From Liolophura sinensis (Eukaryota > Mollusca > Polyplacophora > Chitonida > Chitonidae): a stretch of 64,000 nucleotides of DNA. The translations under genes and the position numbers were made by a program. This document shows, piece by piece, positions 24,519 to 37,790 of the stretch. Within the stretch, counting starts at the first letter, position 1, and each line of letters begins with the position of its first letter. Location of the stretch: contig NC_088304.1 of the NCBI RefSeq assembly GCF_032854445.1, forward strand, positions 6,957,704 to 7,021,703, read 5' to 3'. The notes under the pieces are model-generated. The model was not told the DNA's origin and searched no databases. It saw nothing but the letters and a program-made list of their open reading frames with translations.

Positions 24519-25204
24519 GCGTGAATGGGAGTGCTGTAAGTGCTGATTAATGTTACCACCTGATTTTCTTTGTAAATCGAAACTAGCAGAGATCTGAAAA
24601 CTATCGCCAAGCCATGCAGGCTGTGAGTGGCTGATATGTGTTTTTTACAGAGCAATAAAGTGAAGTCACAGATTTTAACCATGTTGTTCCTCGATCAGTA
24701 CAAAATGTATGAGAGAATTTAGTATAATTGATTTAATCAACAGATTTAGTGAGAAAGGCCAAACTCATTATGTTTCCACCTACACGAAAGTGGTTAAAGT
24801 TACAGGTGTAAGAATCTACAGCCCTTCACCTGACACTTCTCAAACCTCCTAACTTAAAGTCACAGCCAAATTGAAGTTAGAGTGAGAGTTGGATTCGAGT
24901 CAACAAACTTATTGGGGACTATCAGCTGTGGTGAGAGAAGCCCTGGCTCATCTTGGCTCATATGTGGAAACTTTTCTACACATTTGGAAATCTTTTCTTG
25001 ATCGACATACATGTATGTAGATAAGTACAAGTCTTTGCACATATGTGGTTAGTAAATACCAAGGCGGTGTAGCCGTCCAGGACGGAGATGACCAGCGCGT
25101 TGTTGTTCCCTTAATATGCAGAGTGCATGGTCAGGTAAGTAAGAAAACTGTCTTAGTTATTTTACAAGCGGAATGGAGCTGTCAAAATTATTTATTGCTT
25201 ATTT
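24519..25204. repeat. Subunit M7, copy 2
   Basis: This M7 is 686 bases and almost identical to copy 1's M7. The CCGTCCAGGACGG palindrome is at 25073-25085, and TCAGGTAAGT follows near the end. Confidence 0.88.
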
Positions 25205-27768
25205 GCGTGAGCGAGAGTACTGTATGTGCTCCAACTGACTGGCCATGTTTCCTGATCTTAATGTGAAAATCTAAAGTAACGGAACTGCTACCGATTAATG
25301 ATCGAGTACGTGTTATATGTTGATACCAATGTTGATGAGAGAATAGCTTACTTTAAAAGGCCATCACCACAACATTGTCTTTTATACTGACAAACTTACA
25401 CAGAAATGGAAAATAAAACCATATAGTGACATTTATTAATATTTTACACAGCTCCAAAATTCTATCGTCTACAAACCTTATCACCGTTGTTTCCACTTAT
25501 AACGCGAGATTACAAAAGCAGAAAAGCGCTTTCAGAGGAGCGTCTGGTAAATCTCGGAACCGGGTAACTCGGTTAATCCCACTCTCAGATCAACCTGTTT
25601 GACCTCTCTGGAGAAATGGGGGAACTGGTATCCAGCAGGGTCATCAAATTATGAACAAGCCGCCCAGATCATCATGAGACTGATGTCTGTAGGAGATAGT
25701 AATTACTGAAGGGCATGGAAGGGTTCTAAGCGAGAGGACAGATTGTCATTAAAGATGTGTAGAATACAGCGCTCCTAGACATTTATATCAGACCATGATG
25801 GCAAAAAGGGGAATAATTAATTAAAATGTGCAGTTCATTTTAAAAGACGCGAAGAGATTAAAGAAGTGAGATTCTCACGTGAATTCTTCTGAGATAAAGG
25901 CTGATTGTACATTTCCTCTTAGAGAATGTGAATTATCCGTCAATGCCAGGTGTATTAACGTAGAGAAGTTGGTGAGGACAAAAAGGTGTGTTTACATAAC
26001 AATGTGACATTTCGGATCACAAGTGATGTTGTAGTTCGTGGCTCCAAACATACAATGGTCTTGCATTTTTTCGCAGACGAAAGATATGCAGGCAATCACG
26101 TTGTATTTGTTCTGTACTAACTATTTTTACCATGATAAGTTTTTCTACGCGTAACCAACTTCCAAATCGTTTTTGAAAATGTTGATTTGTGTCAGAATAA
26201 ATTTTAGCATTTGGACACTGCGATATGTCACCCTCTCTTTAAAAGACCAAAACATTTTTCCATTGATGAAAATAAGCTTTTAGGATTCCATAAATCGACC
26301 CCAGAGATAGAACTGAGACAGAACGTAGAACTTAAAATATGGAGTCAATACTATACATCCAAAATCCCACCGGTGAATGCCATTAGTGGCCATGATATAT
26401 ATTCCAAATACCATCATTACTATCAATACGACTGGAATCTCGTTATCTGTAACATCACTGTCAGCAAGCTAAAGAAACAATCGCAAAAAGTCTGATTTCT
26501 TCGGCTCAAAGGTGTCTCGTTTCTAGTTTAACCCTTGGTGCAATTGCTCCTTTGCGAGAGGACAGCTCCTTGATAACATCACCTCATTTGAGGACGCACA
26601 GTGAGATGGTAGAAGACATATTAAAGTCATGTAAAAGTCTTGCGTTTCACAGATCTGTCTAAAGTCAGCAGACAATGCTCAATAATATCCACGACACAGT
26701 TACATCTCGACACCACAACGCCTTCTCAAGTGTTCCTCAGCAGACAACAAAGATGTATTTGTTAAGGACTGGTGTAACGGCGATCTGCTCAGATGTAAAT
26801 TGAAGTTTATAGCCATCCAAAGATCTCAAGCCGGTAGTACTGAACAGCCCGACGTGTCGATTCAACCCGCATCGCCCTGAGTCTCTAAAAGACTCAATAC
26901 AGCAGGGTTTATTTACAAGTCCTAAAGAAACTTTAGGACATTTTTTTCTGTCACAGAAGTATCAGTGAACCCTTTGCAGAAAGTGGGCCACAGGAGATCG
27001 ATTCTAAAGACGAAATCGAGACGGGTGGATCCTAAGTGTGTATAAGCCACTGTTTGGTTTGCAACATTTCTATGCCTGCAGCGGAACTTTTCTTGACTTA
27101 ACGGAGCTGCGAAGACAGGGGAATAGAAGCCGAAATTTATCCAGATGTCTTGATTTCAAAATAGGAATTGATCAACAAAGTGTAAGTGAAAACGGTCGCT
27201 AGGCCATGCAAGATGTAGGTGGTTGGGCGGCAGCTTTTTTTCAATACAAAATTGATATCATTAATTGATTTAGTGATTATGGCCGTACCCATTAATTTTC
27301 TATGAACAAGATACCCGCCATGATGATGGTGTGTAGAACTGTAGTTCCGAAGAAAACTCCAGACTTTCACCTTTCACTTCTTAAAACTTCTAACATTAAA
27401 CGACAACCGAAGCAAGAGCTGGATTCGAGCTTGCTACCTCACTGATAAGGGTATTATCAGCTTTGGTTAGACCAGCCTTGGCTTATGCTGACTCGTGTCG
27501 AAAACATTTGTACACATTTGGAAACATTTTCTAACCCAATATATGTAAAATAAAATCAGTTTTTTGCACATATACATATGTACAATGGAGAATAATCATC
27601 AAAACCGCTCTTCCCAACATTCATCAACACGGAATCATTCAACGCTTACAGCCTTCCATTTATTATGTCGTGCCAAGTCAGGTGAGAACCAAGATTGTTT
27701 TAGATACGAACCGAATTGGGCTTCAGCGTGAACCTGCATTTGTGCTCCGAATGATTTATTGTTTATTT
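25205..27768. repeat. Subunit M1, variant b, copy 3
   Basis: This M1b is 2564 bases and near identical to copy 2's M1. The 94-codon frame at 26211-26495 differs from that of copy 2 by three amino-acid changes and two silent changes that I could see. Confidence 0.9.
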
Positions 27769-28905
27769 GCGTGAGTGGGAGTACTTTATGTGTAGTGACT
27801 GATTAATGGTGCTACGTAATGTTAATGTGTGAATCGAAACTAATAGCTCAGCTAGCGATTACTGTTCGGACATGTGTTATACAGGCAGTCATCTCTGTTA
27901 ACGATAACAGACCAGTATAAATAGAAGCATGAATTTTTACAAATTAGACGACCATAACATTGAAATTGTTTTCTAGACTGATCATATTCCACAGAAACAG
28001 GATCATAAAAGACAAACACCATTACATCAAGTGAATTTTTCTAGTAATTTACTAATATTTTACACAGCCCGAAAGTCTTGTAATCATAAACCGTATGGAA
28101 CCACGTGACGTTTTCCGTTAATGACGATGGCCGAAAAGCATTTTAAGAGGAGCGTCTGGTCAATCTCGGAACCGGGTAACTCGATTAATCCCACTCTCAG
28201 ATCAACCTTTTTCACCTCTCTGGAGATATGGAGGAATTGGTATCCAGCAGGGCTGTCAAGAGATGAGGAGGCCATCCAGATTATCATTAGGCTGATGTCT
28301 GTAGGAGATAATAATTACTGAAGGGCATTGATGTGTTCTGAGCCAGGACACCGATTGTCATTAGCTGTGGTCTCAGACATTTATAGTAGACACTGATGGC
28401 AATACAAAACGGAATTGTTAATAAAAATGTACAGTTTTTTTTTAAATCTTTGCAAAGATTTCAATGAAGTGAGATTCAAATTACATACTATTGAGACAAA
28501 TATTGTTTGTAGCATGTGCCCTATAGGCCTACATGTCAATGCCATGAACACTGAGACTTTGATAAATAGCTGAAGGGGCCAGCACGACAGGTACTAGTGT
28601 AGATAATGCTGAGAAATCGCGAATCACAATTTCTGTTGTCGTCTGTGGCTTAAAGCTTAAATGTACAGTGCGTGAACGCCTTTCCATGGCTGTAGGAAGT
28701 CGGGTCCAGGTCAGTTTTCAGTATTTTCACATTTTCAGATTATTCCCAACAATATTCTTTATTTAAGATATCTGGTGCTTAAATAATGCTATAAATAGTA
28801 AAATTTAAGGCGTTCAAAAATTCCGGTGTGTCACAACAAAGTACAAAGTTTGGCAAATGTACGCTTTGCAATTTATCACGTTCCCGTATAAATGAAAATA
28901 TTTTC

Positions 28906-28920
28906 GGGGGGGGGGGGGGG
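28906..28920. repeat. G15 homopolymer
   Basis: Fifteen consecutive G occur between TTTTC and TACAG. The matching spot is CGCGGGG in copies 1 and 2, six G in copies 4 and 6, and GGAGGG in copy 5. It is either a recent slippage expansion or a sequencing artefact. Confidence 0.85.
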
Positions 28921-29936
28921 TACAGATAAGGCTTTGAAACTTCCTGAATGAAAACCAGAAAGAGTCTTGATTCCTTAAAGCGGTAACAGATAAAATGCAG
29001 TCTACTTCATATCCGATCGCCATCCCGTAGGCGTGTAGGCGTCATATTCATTACAGTGACCAATTACCATTGTTGATATAAATACGAATTCAGCCATGTT
29101 GTTTTCTGACATCACTTTTTTTATCTCCTCAATCAATCTTGTGTCCTTCTAAAGTTTTCCTTGGTGCACTAATAGAGCTCCTTTAATGCAAGAATATATT
29201 CTTGATTATACCACATTATTATTTTCTCCACCTATAGTGATAGGTTAGAAGGCATGTTAAGGTGATATAAAAGTGTAGCATTTCACAGCAGAAAAGTCTG
29301 AAGTTAGCAGGCAATGCTCTGTAATATCCAGGACGCAGTTACATCTGGACAGCACAACCCTTCTCAAGTGTTCCTCAGCAGACAAAAAGACATATTTGTT
29401 AGGGTCGCGTGTCGCGGAAATCTGCTCAGATGTAAATTGATTTTTGAACGCCATTGCTAGATCTTAAGCCGGTATTACAGAACAGCCCGACATGTGGGTA
29501 CAAACGGCATTGCTCTGAGCCCCTAAAAGACTTCATCGAACCACCAGGGTTCATTTACTGGTCAAAGCTAAAGAACCTTTAGGACATTTTTTTCCGTCGC
29601 AGAAATATCAATGAACCTTTTCCGTCAGTTCATCTCGATGAGATCGATTCCATATCTAGAAGAGCGAGACGTGTGGATTCTGATATAATGATATTTAATT
29701 TTCTGTGTCCATGATACCGGTCAGGCTAATAGTGTATAGAAAACTGTAGTTCTGGAAGTAAACTGCAGCCCTTCTTCAGCCAAGTCTTAAAATTACTAAA
29801 TTAAAAACAAATCCGAACGTTGCAGAAGGAGCTGGATTCGAGCTTGCGATCTCACTGGCGATGGGATTATCGGCTGTGGTGAAGGGAACCTTGACTCGTT
29901 CTGGCTCGTGACGAAAACTTTTGGAATTATTTTGTA

Positions 29937-29961
29937 TACTATCCAAAAAAAGAAACGCATA
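29937..29961 (+). repeat. Left terminal inverted repeat, element B
   Basis: The 25 bases start TACTATCC and are identical to the left repeat of element A. Confidence 0.94.
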
Positions 29962-30131
29962 ACCCGGTTTTTTGCGGAGGTGATGCAGTCTTTTCAATTA
30001 TGCATAACTAAATAAGAATTGCTATTCTGCAAATATTTTTTACACAGATTAAGGAAGGGTTCATATCTACACAACAAGGCCATCAACTTGAGGTAAGACA
30101 CTCACAATGAGTCTCCCACTTGAGTGGAATG

Positions 30132-31139
30132 TCAGTATGTGTTGTGACCACCACGAGCACGAATAACAGTTCTGACACGCCTTGTCATGGACTGGATGAG
30201 ACGCTGGATAGAGGCTTGGGGAATGTTCTGCCACTCCTCCTGCAAATATGCAACTTGCTCTTAAAGCGTTTGGGGTTGAGGTTGACGTTGGCGTAGACGT
30301 CGATCAAGTTCATCCCACAGATGCTCAATTGGGTTAAGATCCGGGGAACGGGACGGCCAGGGCAGCACATTTACATTGTTTTCGGCGAGGAAGTCCCTTG
30401 TGACACGTGCCGTGTGCGGTCTGGCGTTGTCCTGCTGGAATAACTCCCGCTGAACGTCAATGACAGTTAAGAGGTGTGGCTGCAGGATGGTGTCTCGGTA
30501 GCGTACGGCCGTAAGATTTCCCTGAACGTGGACAAGATTTGTACGACCAGTATACGATATTGCTGCCCACATCATCACACTCCCTCCAACAAATCTGTCC
30601 ACTTGGCGTACGCAGTTAGGGGCATAACGTTCGTGAGCACGTCTGTAAACCCGGTTTCTACCATCACGTCTCTGCAATAGGAATCTGGACTCATCACTGA
30701 ACCAAATGCGTCGCCAGTTGCGTAGATTCCATGCAGTCACGTTGTTACACCATCGGAGGCGATTGGCGCGATGGTGAGGACGCAGCACGATCCCAACATA
30801 GGGCCTCCTGGCTCTCAGTCCATGTTCCCTCAGCCTGTTCCGCACTGTCTGACCTGATATCCTCCTCAGTCCCGGTATGCTGGTTGCTGTGCTTTCAGCT
30901 GTAGCACAACGGTCAGGCAAATGGAGGACCCTTATGTAGCGATCTTGGGCTGCTGTAGTGACACGTGGTCAACCTGACCGCCGACGGTCATTTGTTATCC
31001 CAGTATTGTTGTAGCGGGCAGCAAGCCGTGAAATCGTGCTCTGGCTGACGTGTAGACACCTAGAAATGGACGATTGGGACTCTCCAGCTTGAAGTCTTCC
31101 AATGGCAATATTTCTTGTGACAGTGTCAAGACGTGGCAT
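30132..31139 (-). pseudogene. Tc1-like (DD34E) transposase pseudogene, element B
   Basis: This has the same 335-codon frame as element A, from an ATG at 31137-31139 to a TGA at 30132-30134. It has the same TGA at codon 57 and TAA at codon 293 (30261-30263). The D, D and E residues and their 34-residue spacing are unchanged. Differences from element A that I could see are S for N at residue 187 (VGGSVMM), I for T at codon 48, and a silent change in the codon before the PWPSRSPDLNP motif. The shared stops show the gene was already dead when the array unit was duplicated. Confidence 0.93.
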
Positions 31140-31443
31140 GTTGAATCAGCTTAAAAACACCACTTGAAAGACGCCGATTTCCGGCCCGAAGGTGCGTTTT
31201 TAGAGTCACACACTGCATGCTTTCCATGCGTAAGTTCGGCGTGTAAGACTGCACGTGATGCAGTGTGGTGCTGTATTTTTTACTTCTTCCAAAAACGGCC
31301 TCCAAACTCAACATTTTCAACCAAGAAATGTTTTGAGGAATAAAATGTGTGCTAACTGTGACTATTAACAACATTAAAACACATTTTGCTCATGAAATGA
31401 AGACAAAATGTATTTATTTCATTTTAAAATAAAACAAAACACC

Positions 31444-31468
31444 TATGCGTTTCTTTTTTTGGATAGTA
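31444..31468 (-). repeat. Right terminal inverted repeat, element B
   Basis: The 25 bases end GGATAGTA and are complementary to 29937-29961. Confidence 0.94.
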
Positions 31469-31537
31469 TATGTCTACATATGTAAAATAAACACAATTCT
31501 TTCGCACATATACATATACAAAATTGAGAATAAATAC

Positions 31538-33192
31538 AAACTAGCAGGTCTGTGTGGATCATCGTTAGGCTACTGTCTGTAGGACATAGTAATTCCAAAA
31601 GGACATTGATGTGTTCTGAGTCAGGACACCTATTGCCATTAGCCGTAACATTGCGCACAATACAGCGGTCCTTACATCAGACCATGGTGGCAAAAGGGGG
31701 GAATAATTAATAAAACTTTTCCGTTATATTAAAAAGTCGCGAAGATCTTAATGAAGCGAGATTCTGGTGTGAATTATGTGGAGGGAAAGCTTGATTGTAG
31801 CTGGTAACGTATTAGTAGATGTAAATTATTTGTTAGTGCTATGTGCGTTGATGCAGATATTGTAAATGATGTAAAATCTAAAATCGCAATTGCTGTTGCC
31901 GTCCGCGGAATCCAAGATACTCTGGTATGCACCTTTTTCCTGAATAAACAACATTATCTATTCAGTATATACCCAACTGAATGATATTACCTAATGGTAA
32001 TATCAAAACATGTGTCGTTTCCCAGGAGATCTGTGTGAAGTTAGCAGACAATGCTCTGTAATATCCACGACTACATCTACATCTAGACAGCTCAGTCCTT
32101 CTCTAGTGCTCCTCAGCAGACAAAAAAGACGTATTTGTTTGGGTTGCGTGTTGCGGACCTCTGCTCAGATGAGAATTGAATGTTGGGCGACATCGGCAGA
32201 TCTTCAGCCAGTATTACTGAACAGCCCGTGTCGATACAAACGGCATTGCTCTAAGCCCCTCAAAGACTTTATCAAACAACCCAAGTTCTTACACTGGCCA
32301 AGGCTAAAGAACCTGTGGAACATTTTTTCCGTCGCAGAAATATCAGTGAACCCTTTGCGTCAGTTTGGCTCGATGAGATCGATTCTAGACAGGAGAGCGA
32401 GACGTGTGGATCCTGAGGTCAAACAAGCAACTGTTTGACTTGGCACAATTTTTATATTTTTGTTGACGTAACGGAGCCAGTAATAGGGGAGAATCGAAAC
32501 TGAAATTTATGCAGATATCTTCATTAGAAAATAGGAATTGATCAACAGAGTGTACATGGAAATCACCAGGCCATGCAGGTATGTGGTTGGTTTGGCCATG
32601 GGTTTTTATAGTGAGAGCAGTAAAGTGAAAGCATAAACTTTTGTTGATCATCGATCCGTACAAAATTGATATCATTAATATACTTCATGATAATCGTCGT
32701 ACTTGTTAATTTTCCTCGTTTACGATAACCATCAGGCTAATAATGCGTAGAAAACTGTAGTTGTGGAAGAAAACTGCAGACTTTCACATGCCACTTTTTG
32801 AAACGTCTAACTTAAAACGACAACCGAACTTTGCAGCAAGAGCAGCTGGTTTCGAGCTTGCAACCTCGGTGGCCAGGGAATTATCGGCTGTGGTGAGATC
32901 AACCTTGACTTGTGCTGACTCGTGTCGAAAACTTCCGTACACATTTGGGAATATTTCCTAGGTCTATATATGTAAAATGAATACAATTCTTTTACACATA
33001 TACATATATAAATTGGAGAACAAATATCAGCACAGCTGCTCTTACCCATTCACCAACACAGAGCCATTCAACCCTAACAGCATTCCCCTTATTGTGGAGT
33101 GCCCAGTCAAGTGAGGACCAAATCTGACACGAGCCGAATGGAGCTTCAACTTGAACCTGCCGTTGTGTTCAAAGCGATTTATTTGTTTATTT
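31538..33192. repeat. Subunit M3, copy 3
   Basis: This M3 is 1655 bases, the same length as copy 2's M3. Its 142-codon frame at 32010-32438 differs from copy 2 by five amino-acid changes and about three silent ones that I could see, which does not look like protein conservation. Confidence 0.88.
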
Positions 33193-34354
33193 ACGTCAAT
33201 GGGAGTAGCATATGTTTCCTTACTTATTTGCGGTGCTACATAATATAGCGGATATATGTTATCTCTGTTAATGTTAAGATACCGGTATACTAGGAAGCAT
33301 GACTTATAAATTAGATGACAATAATCATGAAACAGGTTTCTAGGCTGATCAAATTACAAAGAAACACATCATAAAACCATTCAGGGACAACAACATTTAT
33401 TTGACATACAGTGGATTTTCAAGTAATTTATTAATATTTACAGCAGCTCGAGAATTTTGTAATTGTAAACCTTACCGAACATTGAATAACGATGAAAGGG
33501 AAGGACTTTAACAGGAGAGTCTGGTAAATTTTGGAGCCGGGTACCTCGATTAATCCCACTCTCAGATCAACCCTTTTCGACCTCTACGGAGATATGGTGG
33601 AATTGGTATCCAGAAGAACTATCAAAATATGAACGAACCGTGCAGATGATCATTACGGTAATGTCTATAGGAGATAGAAATTACCGAAGGGCATTGGGTT
33701 CTGAGCCAGGATTTTCATTAGCAGTGATGACAAAAACATGGAATTATTATTTAAAAGGCACAGTAAATTTAAACAGTGGCAAAGATTTCAATCAAGTGAT
33801 TTTCAAGTGATCACTTGACCTTAACAACATTTAAGCTTTAGAGCATGATGGCTTTTGTCATCATACATTACAGTATTTTGGACACTGCAGTATATGACCT
33901 TCTCTTTAACAGACCAAAATGTTTTTCCATTGGTGAGATTAAGACTTTGGGATCTCCTGAATCGACACCAGAGATACACTTGAGACAGAACGGAGAACTT
34001 GTAATATGGAGTCTATTTCATATCCAATATCCTACCGATAAATACAAACTGTTGTCGTATTATCTATTATAGTATCGTGTATCATCAATGCTATCAATAC
34101 GATTAGGGAACCACGTTTATGTTTTGACATTACTGTCAGCATATTCCATAAAACAATCCATCAAAAATTTCATCTCATGCTGTATAAGGTCTGCCCTAAA
34201 AGTTCGCCCTTTGAGTAATAGCTGCTTTGCACAAGGACAGTGTGTAGTATTCTTCTCAAATACATCACCTGACTTCAGGACACGCAAGGCATATTGATAT
34301 GATGTACAACATACAAAACATTGTACAATGTACGTGTAGAGTTATTGTTTATTT
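33193..34354. repeat. Subunit M4, copy 3
   Basis: This M4 is 1162 bases. It shares the palindromic deletion junction of copy 2 (33803-33818), and its 75-codon frame at 33845-34072 is identical in protein to that of copy 2. Confidence 0.88.
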
Positions 34355-36228
34355 GCGTCAGTGGGAATACTGTATGTGTGCTTTCTGACTGGCCTGGCTT
34401 CCTATAAATGTTAATGTGTAAATCTAAAGTAACAGATGAACTAGCGAACACAAAAATAGATGGTAAAACCATACAGAGATAGACACCAATACACAAAGTG
34501 GAATTCCAAGACATTTAATAATATTTTACAGAGCCCAAAAATTCTAGAGTATACAAACCTTATTGAATCACGTGATATTTCCGTTAACAGCGCGAGAAAA
34601 CGATGACAAGGACGCATTATAAGAGAAGCGTCTGGTAAATCTCGAAACCGGGTAACTTGGTTAATTCCACTCTCAAATCAACCTTTCCAACCACTACGAA
34701 AGTATCCAGCAGGGCTATCAAAATATGAACAAGCCGTGCGGATCATGGTTTAGCTGACGTCTGTAGGAGATAGCAATTAGCAAAAACGACACTAACAGGT
34801 TCTAAGCAAGGGCACTGACTGCCATCAGCCGTAACATTGGCCTTTAGTCGTAGATATTTGAATCAGGCCCTGACGGCAAAAAGAGGGAATAATTAATAAA
34901 AACGAACCGCTACAGTTAATTTAAAAAGTCGCGAAGACATTGATGCGGTCAGATTCTCAAGTGAACTCTGGTGAGAGAAAGGTTGATTGTAGCGTGTGAG
35001 CTATTAGGAGATGTAAATTATTTGTTAATGGCATGTGCATTGATGCAGAGACTGTAAATGATGTAAAATCTAAAATAGCATTTGCTGTTGCCCTCAGAGT
35101 GCTAAGAGATGAACCCTTTTTCAGTATGAACAACATTCCCTCTTTTAAATATACGTAATTAAATATTACGGCTTTCGTAAATTTTGGTCTGTGTCAGGAC
35201 AAACAGAGAGAGGCTGGCAGGCATATCAGGTTGATATGAAAGTGTAGCATTTCCCAGCAGATCTGCCTGAAGTTAGCAGGCAACGCTCTGTAATATCCAC
35301 GATTCAGTTACATCGGGACAGCTCAACCCTTCTCAAGTGTTCCTCAGCAGACAAAAAAGACTTATTTGTTAGGGATTGATGTCGCTTAGATCTGCTCAGA
35401 TGTAAATTAAATTTCGGACGACATCGCCAGATCTTAAGTCCGTATTACTGAACAGCCAGACGTGTCGATGAAAACGGCATTGCTCTGAGCCTCTGAAAGA
35501 CTTCATCAAAGCACCGGGTTTTATTTACAGGTCCCCGGTAGAAAACCTTTAGGACATTTTTTCCGTGGCAGAAATATCAGTCAGCCCTTTCGACCACAGG
35601 AGATCGATTCTAGAGAGGAGAGCGAGACGTGTGGATTCTGAGGGTAAATAAGCAACTGTTTGGTTTGCCACAATTTTTATGCAAGAATCGGAAATTTTGT
35701 TGACGTAACAGGGGTGCCCAGGGAGGAGAATCGAAATTGAAATTTATCCACATGTCTTGATTACAAAATAAGAAATGAGCAAGAAAGTGCACATGAAAAC
35801 AATCGCATGGCCATGCAAGGTGTGGGTGGTTTGGCGATCGCTTTTTACAGAGCAGTAAAGTGAAAACATAGACATTCCTGATGTCGTTGTTCAAGCCATA
35901 CAAAACTGATATCATTAATTAATTTTGTGATAATCGTCGAACTCATCAATTTTCTATGCACATGATACATGTCAGGCCAATATTGTATAGAAAACTGTAC
36001 TTTTGGAAAAAAAACTGCAGCCCTTCACCAGCCACTTCTAAAACATTCTAACATATGAAGAAATCCGAACATTGCAGAAAAAGCTGGATTCGAGCTTGCA
36101 ACCTCACTGTCCAGGGAATTATCGGCTGTGGTGAGGGAAACTATGACTAAAGCTGGTTTTCTTGATCTACATTATAAAATAAATCGATTCTTTCTCACAT
36201 ATAATTAGATAAAATGGAAAATAAATCG
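34355..36228. repeat. Subunit M5, copy 3 (103-bp deletion)
   Basis: CTAGCGA at 34441-34447 is joined directly to ACACAAAAATAG. Copy 2 has 103 more bases there (21078-21180). The deletion is private to this copy and so postdates the split from copy 2. Confidence 0.88.
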
Positions 36229-37790
36229 AAACTAGCAGCTAATGATTATTCTTTGATTATGTGCTTTACAGATAAGGGATAAAAAAAAAACGGTATACAG
36301 GTAAGCATGAATTATTATAAATTAGACGACAACAATCATGAAATAATTTTCTAGACTGATCAAGCTGCACAGAAACAGGTCATAAAACCAAAGAGAGATA
36401 AACAACGTTACATAAAGTGGATTTTAAAGTAATTTAGTAGTATTTTACACAGCCCGAAAATCTTGTAATCATAAACCCTATCGAACCACGTCATGTTCCC
36501 CGTTATAACGATGACACGGTAGCACATTGAGAGCAGCGTGTGGTAAGTATCGGAACCAGGTATCTCCATTTATTCCACTCTCCTTTCAGACCTCTATGGA
36601 GATATGTGGAATTTATTATCCAGCAGGGCTATCTAAATATGAACGAGCTGTGCAGATCATCATGAGGCTGATGTCTGTGGGAGACAGTAATTACTGATGG
36701 GCACTGAGCCAGGACAACAATTGTCATTAGCCTTGAAACGGTGTAGAATACAGTGGTTCTATACATTTATATCATACACTGAAGGCAAAAGAGGGGTTGG
36801 GGGGGGGGGGGGGGGTAATTAATACAGTTCATTTAAAAAGTCCCGAAGATTTTAATGAAATGAGATTCTTATGTGAATTCTTGAGAGATTGGATGTGGTG
36901 ATTGACATATCAGGAGATGTAAATTATTTGTTGGGGCCATGTACATTGACGCAGAGATTGTAAATGACGTGGAATCTAAACTCGCAGTTGGTGTTGCCGT
37001 CAGTGGATTCGAAGATACAAGGTTAATACTGAACAGCCTGACGTGTCAATGCAACCCGCATCGCCCTGAGTCTCTGAAAGACTCAATCCCCCAGGGTTTA
37101 TTTACAGTCCACCGATAAAGAGCCTTTAGGACATTTTTTCCGTCGCAGAAATATCATTCAGCCCTTTGCGTTAATTCGGCCACAGGAGATCGATTCTAGA
37201 GAGGAGAGCCAGACGTGTGCATCCTGAGTTTAAATAACCAACTGTTTGGTTTGGCACAGTTTTTATGCCAGCAGTGGAACTTTTGTTGACGTAATGGGGC
37301 CGTCAAGGGAAGGTGAAATTTATCCAAATGTCTTGATTACCAAACAGTAATTGAGAAACCAAGTGTGCATTAAAGGCCATGCAGGCTGTGGGTGGTATGG
37401 TTATGGCTTTTTACAGAGCAATAAAGTTAAACCATAGATTTTTTGATGTTCTTCCTCAATCCATACAAAATGACCTGCAAGAGTTGTATTCGAGCTTGCG
37501 ACCTCAGTGACCAGGAGATTATCAGCTTTGGTGAGAGCAACCCTGGCCCGCGATGACTTGCACTCTAGAATAAATACAGTTTTTTTGCAAATATTCCTAT
37601 ATAACATGGAGAATAAATATCAAAACACTTCTTCCAACCCATTTACCAAGACGTAGCCAATCAACACGCAAAGCTTTCGCCTTATTATTCAGTATTAAGT
37701 CAGGTAAGTCTCAAACTTGCGTTAAGTACGAACCAAATGGAGCTTCAGCTTGGACCTGCATTTGTACTCATAATGATTTATTCTGTTTTT
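36229..37790. repeat. Subunit M6, copy 3
   Basis: Its first part matches copy 2, and its second part matches copies 4 and 5 (CCAAATGTCTTG and AGTAATTGAG). It contains a G17 tract at 36799-36815. The right limit of the copy 2/copy 3 near identity falls near 36.6-36.8 kb. Confidence 0.86.
36799..36815. repeat. G17 homopolymer
   Basis: Seventeen consecutive G occur. The same site in copies 1 and 2 reads GAGGGGGTGGGGGGA, and in copies 4 and 5 it reads GGCGGGGGA. It is private to copy 3. Confidence 0.85.

Larger units (their letters stand above)
11841..25204. repeat. Higher-order repeat copy 2 (with Tc1-like insertion)
   Basis: All seven subunits are present. The period to the next anchor is 13364 bases. 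Subtracting the 1533-base transposon and its 2-base target duplication leaves 11829, which matches copy 1. Sequence is nearly identical to copy 3 along most of its length, down to shared small deletions and the shared dead transposase. It carries the b-type M1. Confidence 0.95.
29937..31468 (-). mobile_element. Tc1-like DNA transposon, dead copy B
   Basis: The 1532-base element is at exactly the same position in M2 as element A, with the same inverted repeats and flanking TA (29935-29936 and 31469-31470). I see only about five to seven differences from element A. Both copies share the same two stop codons. It is therefore the same insertion carried along by duplication of the array, not an independent transposition. 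Confidence 0.95.
27769..31537. repeat. Subunit M2, copy 3, split by Tc1-like element
   Basis: The M2 body runs 27769-29936 and 31469-31537 around the transposon. It carries a G15 tract at 28906-28920 where copies 1 and 2 have CGCGGGG. The TATAAATAG motif is at 27916, and the 66-codon frame is at 28121-28321. Confidence 0.9.

Noticed and set aside
29937-31468. Independent second transposition into M2
   Set aside because: It has the same base position, the same two stops and near-identical flanking units as element A, so duplication of the unit is the simpler account.
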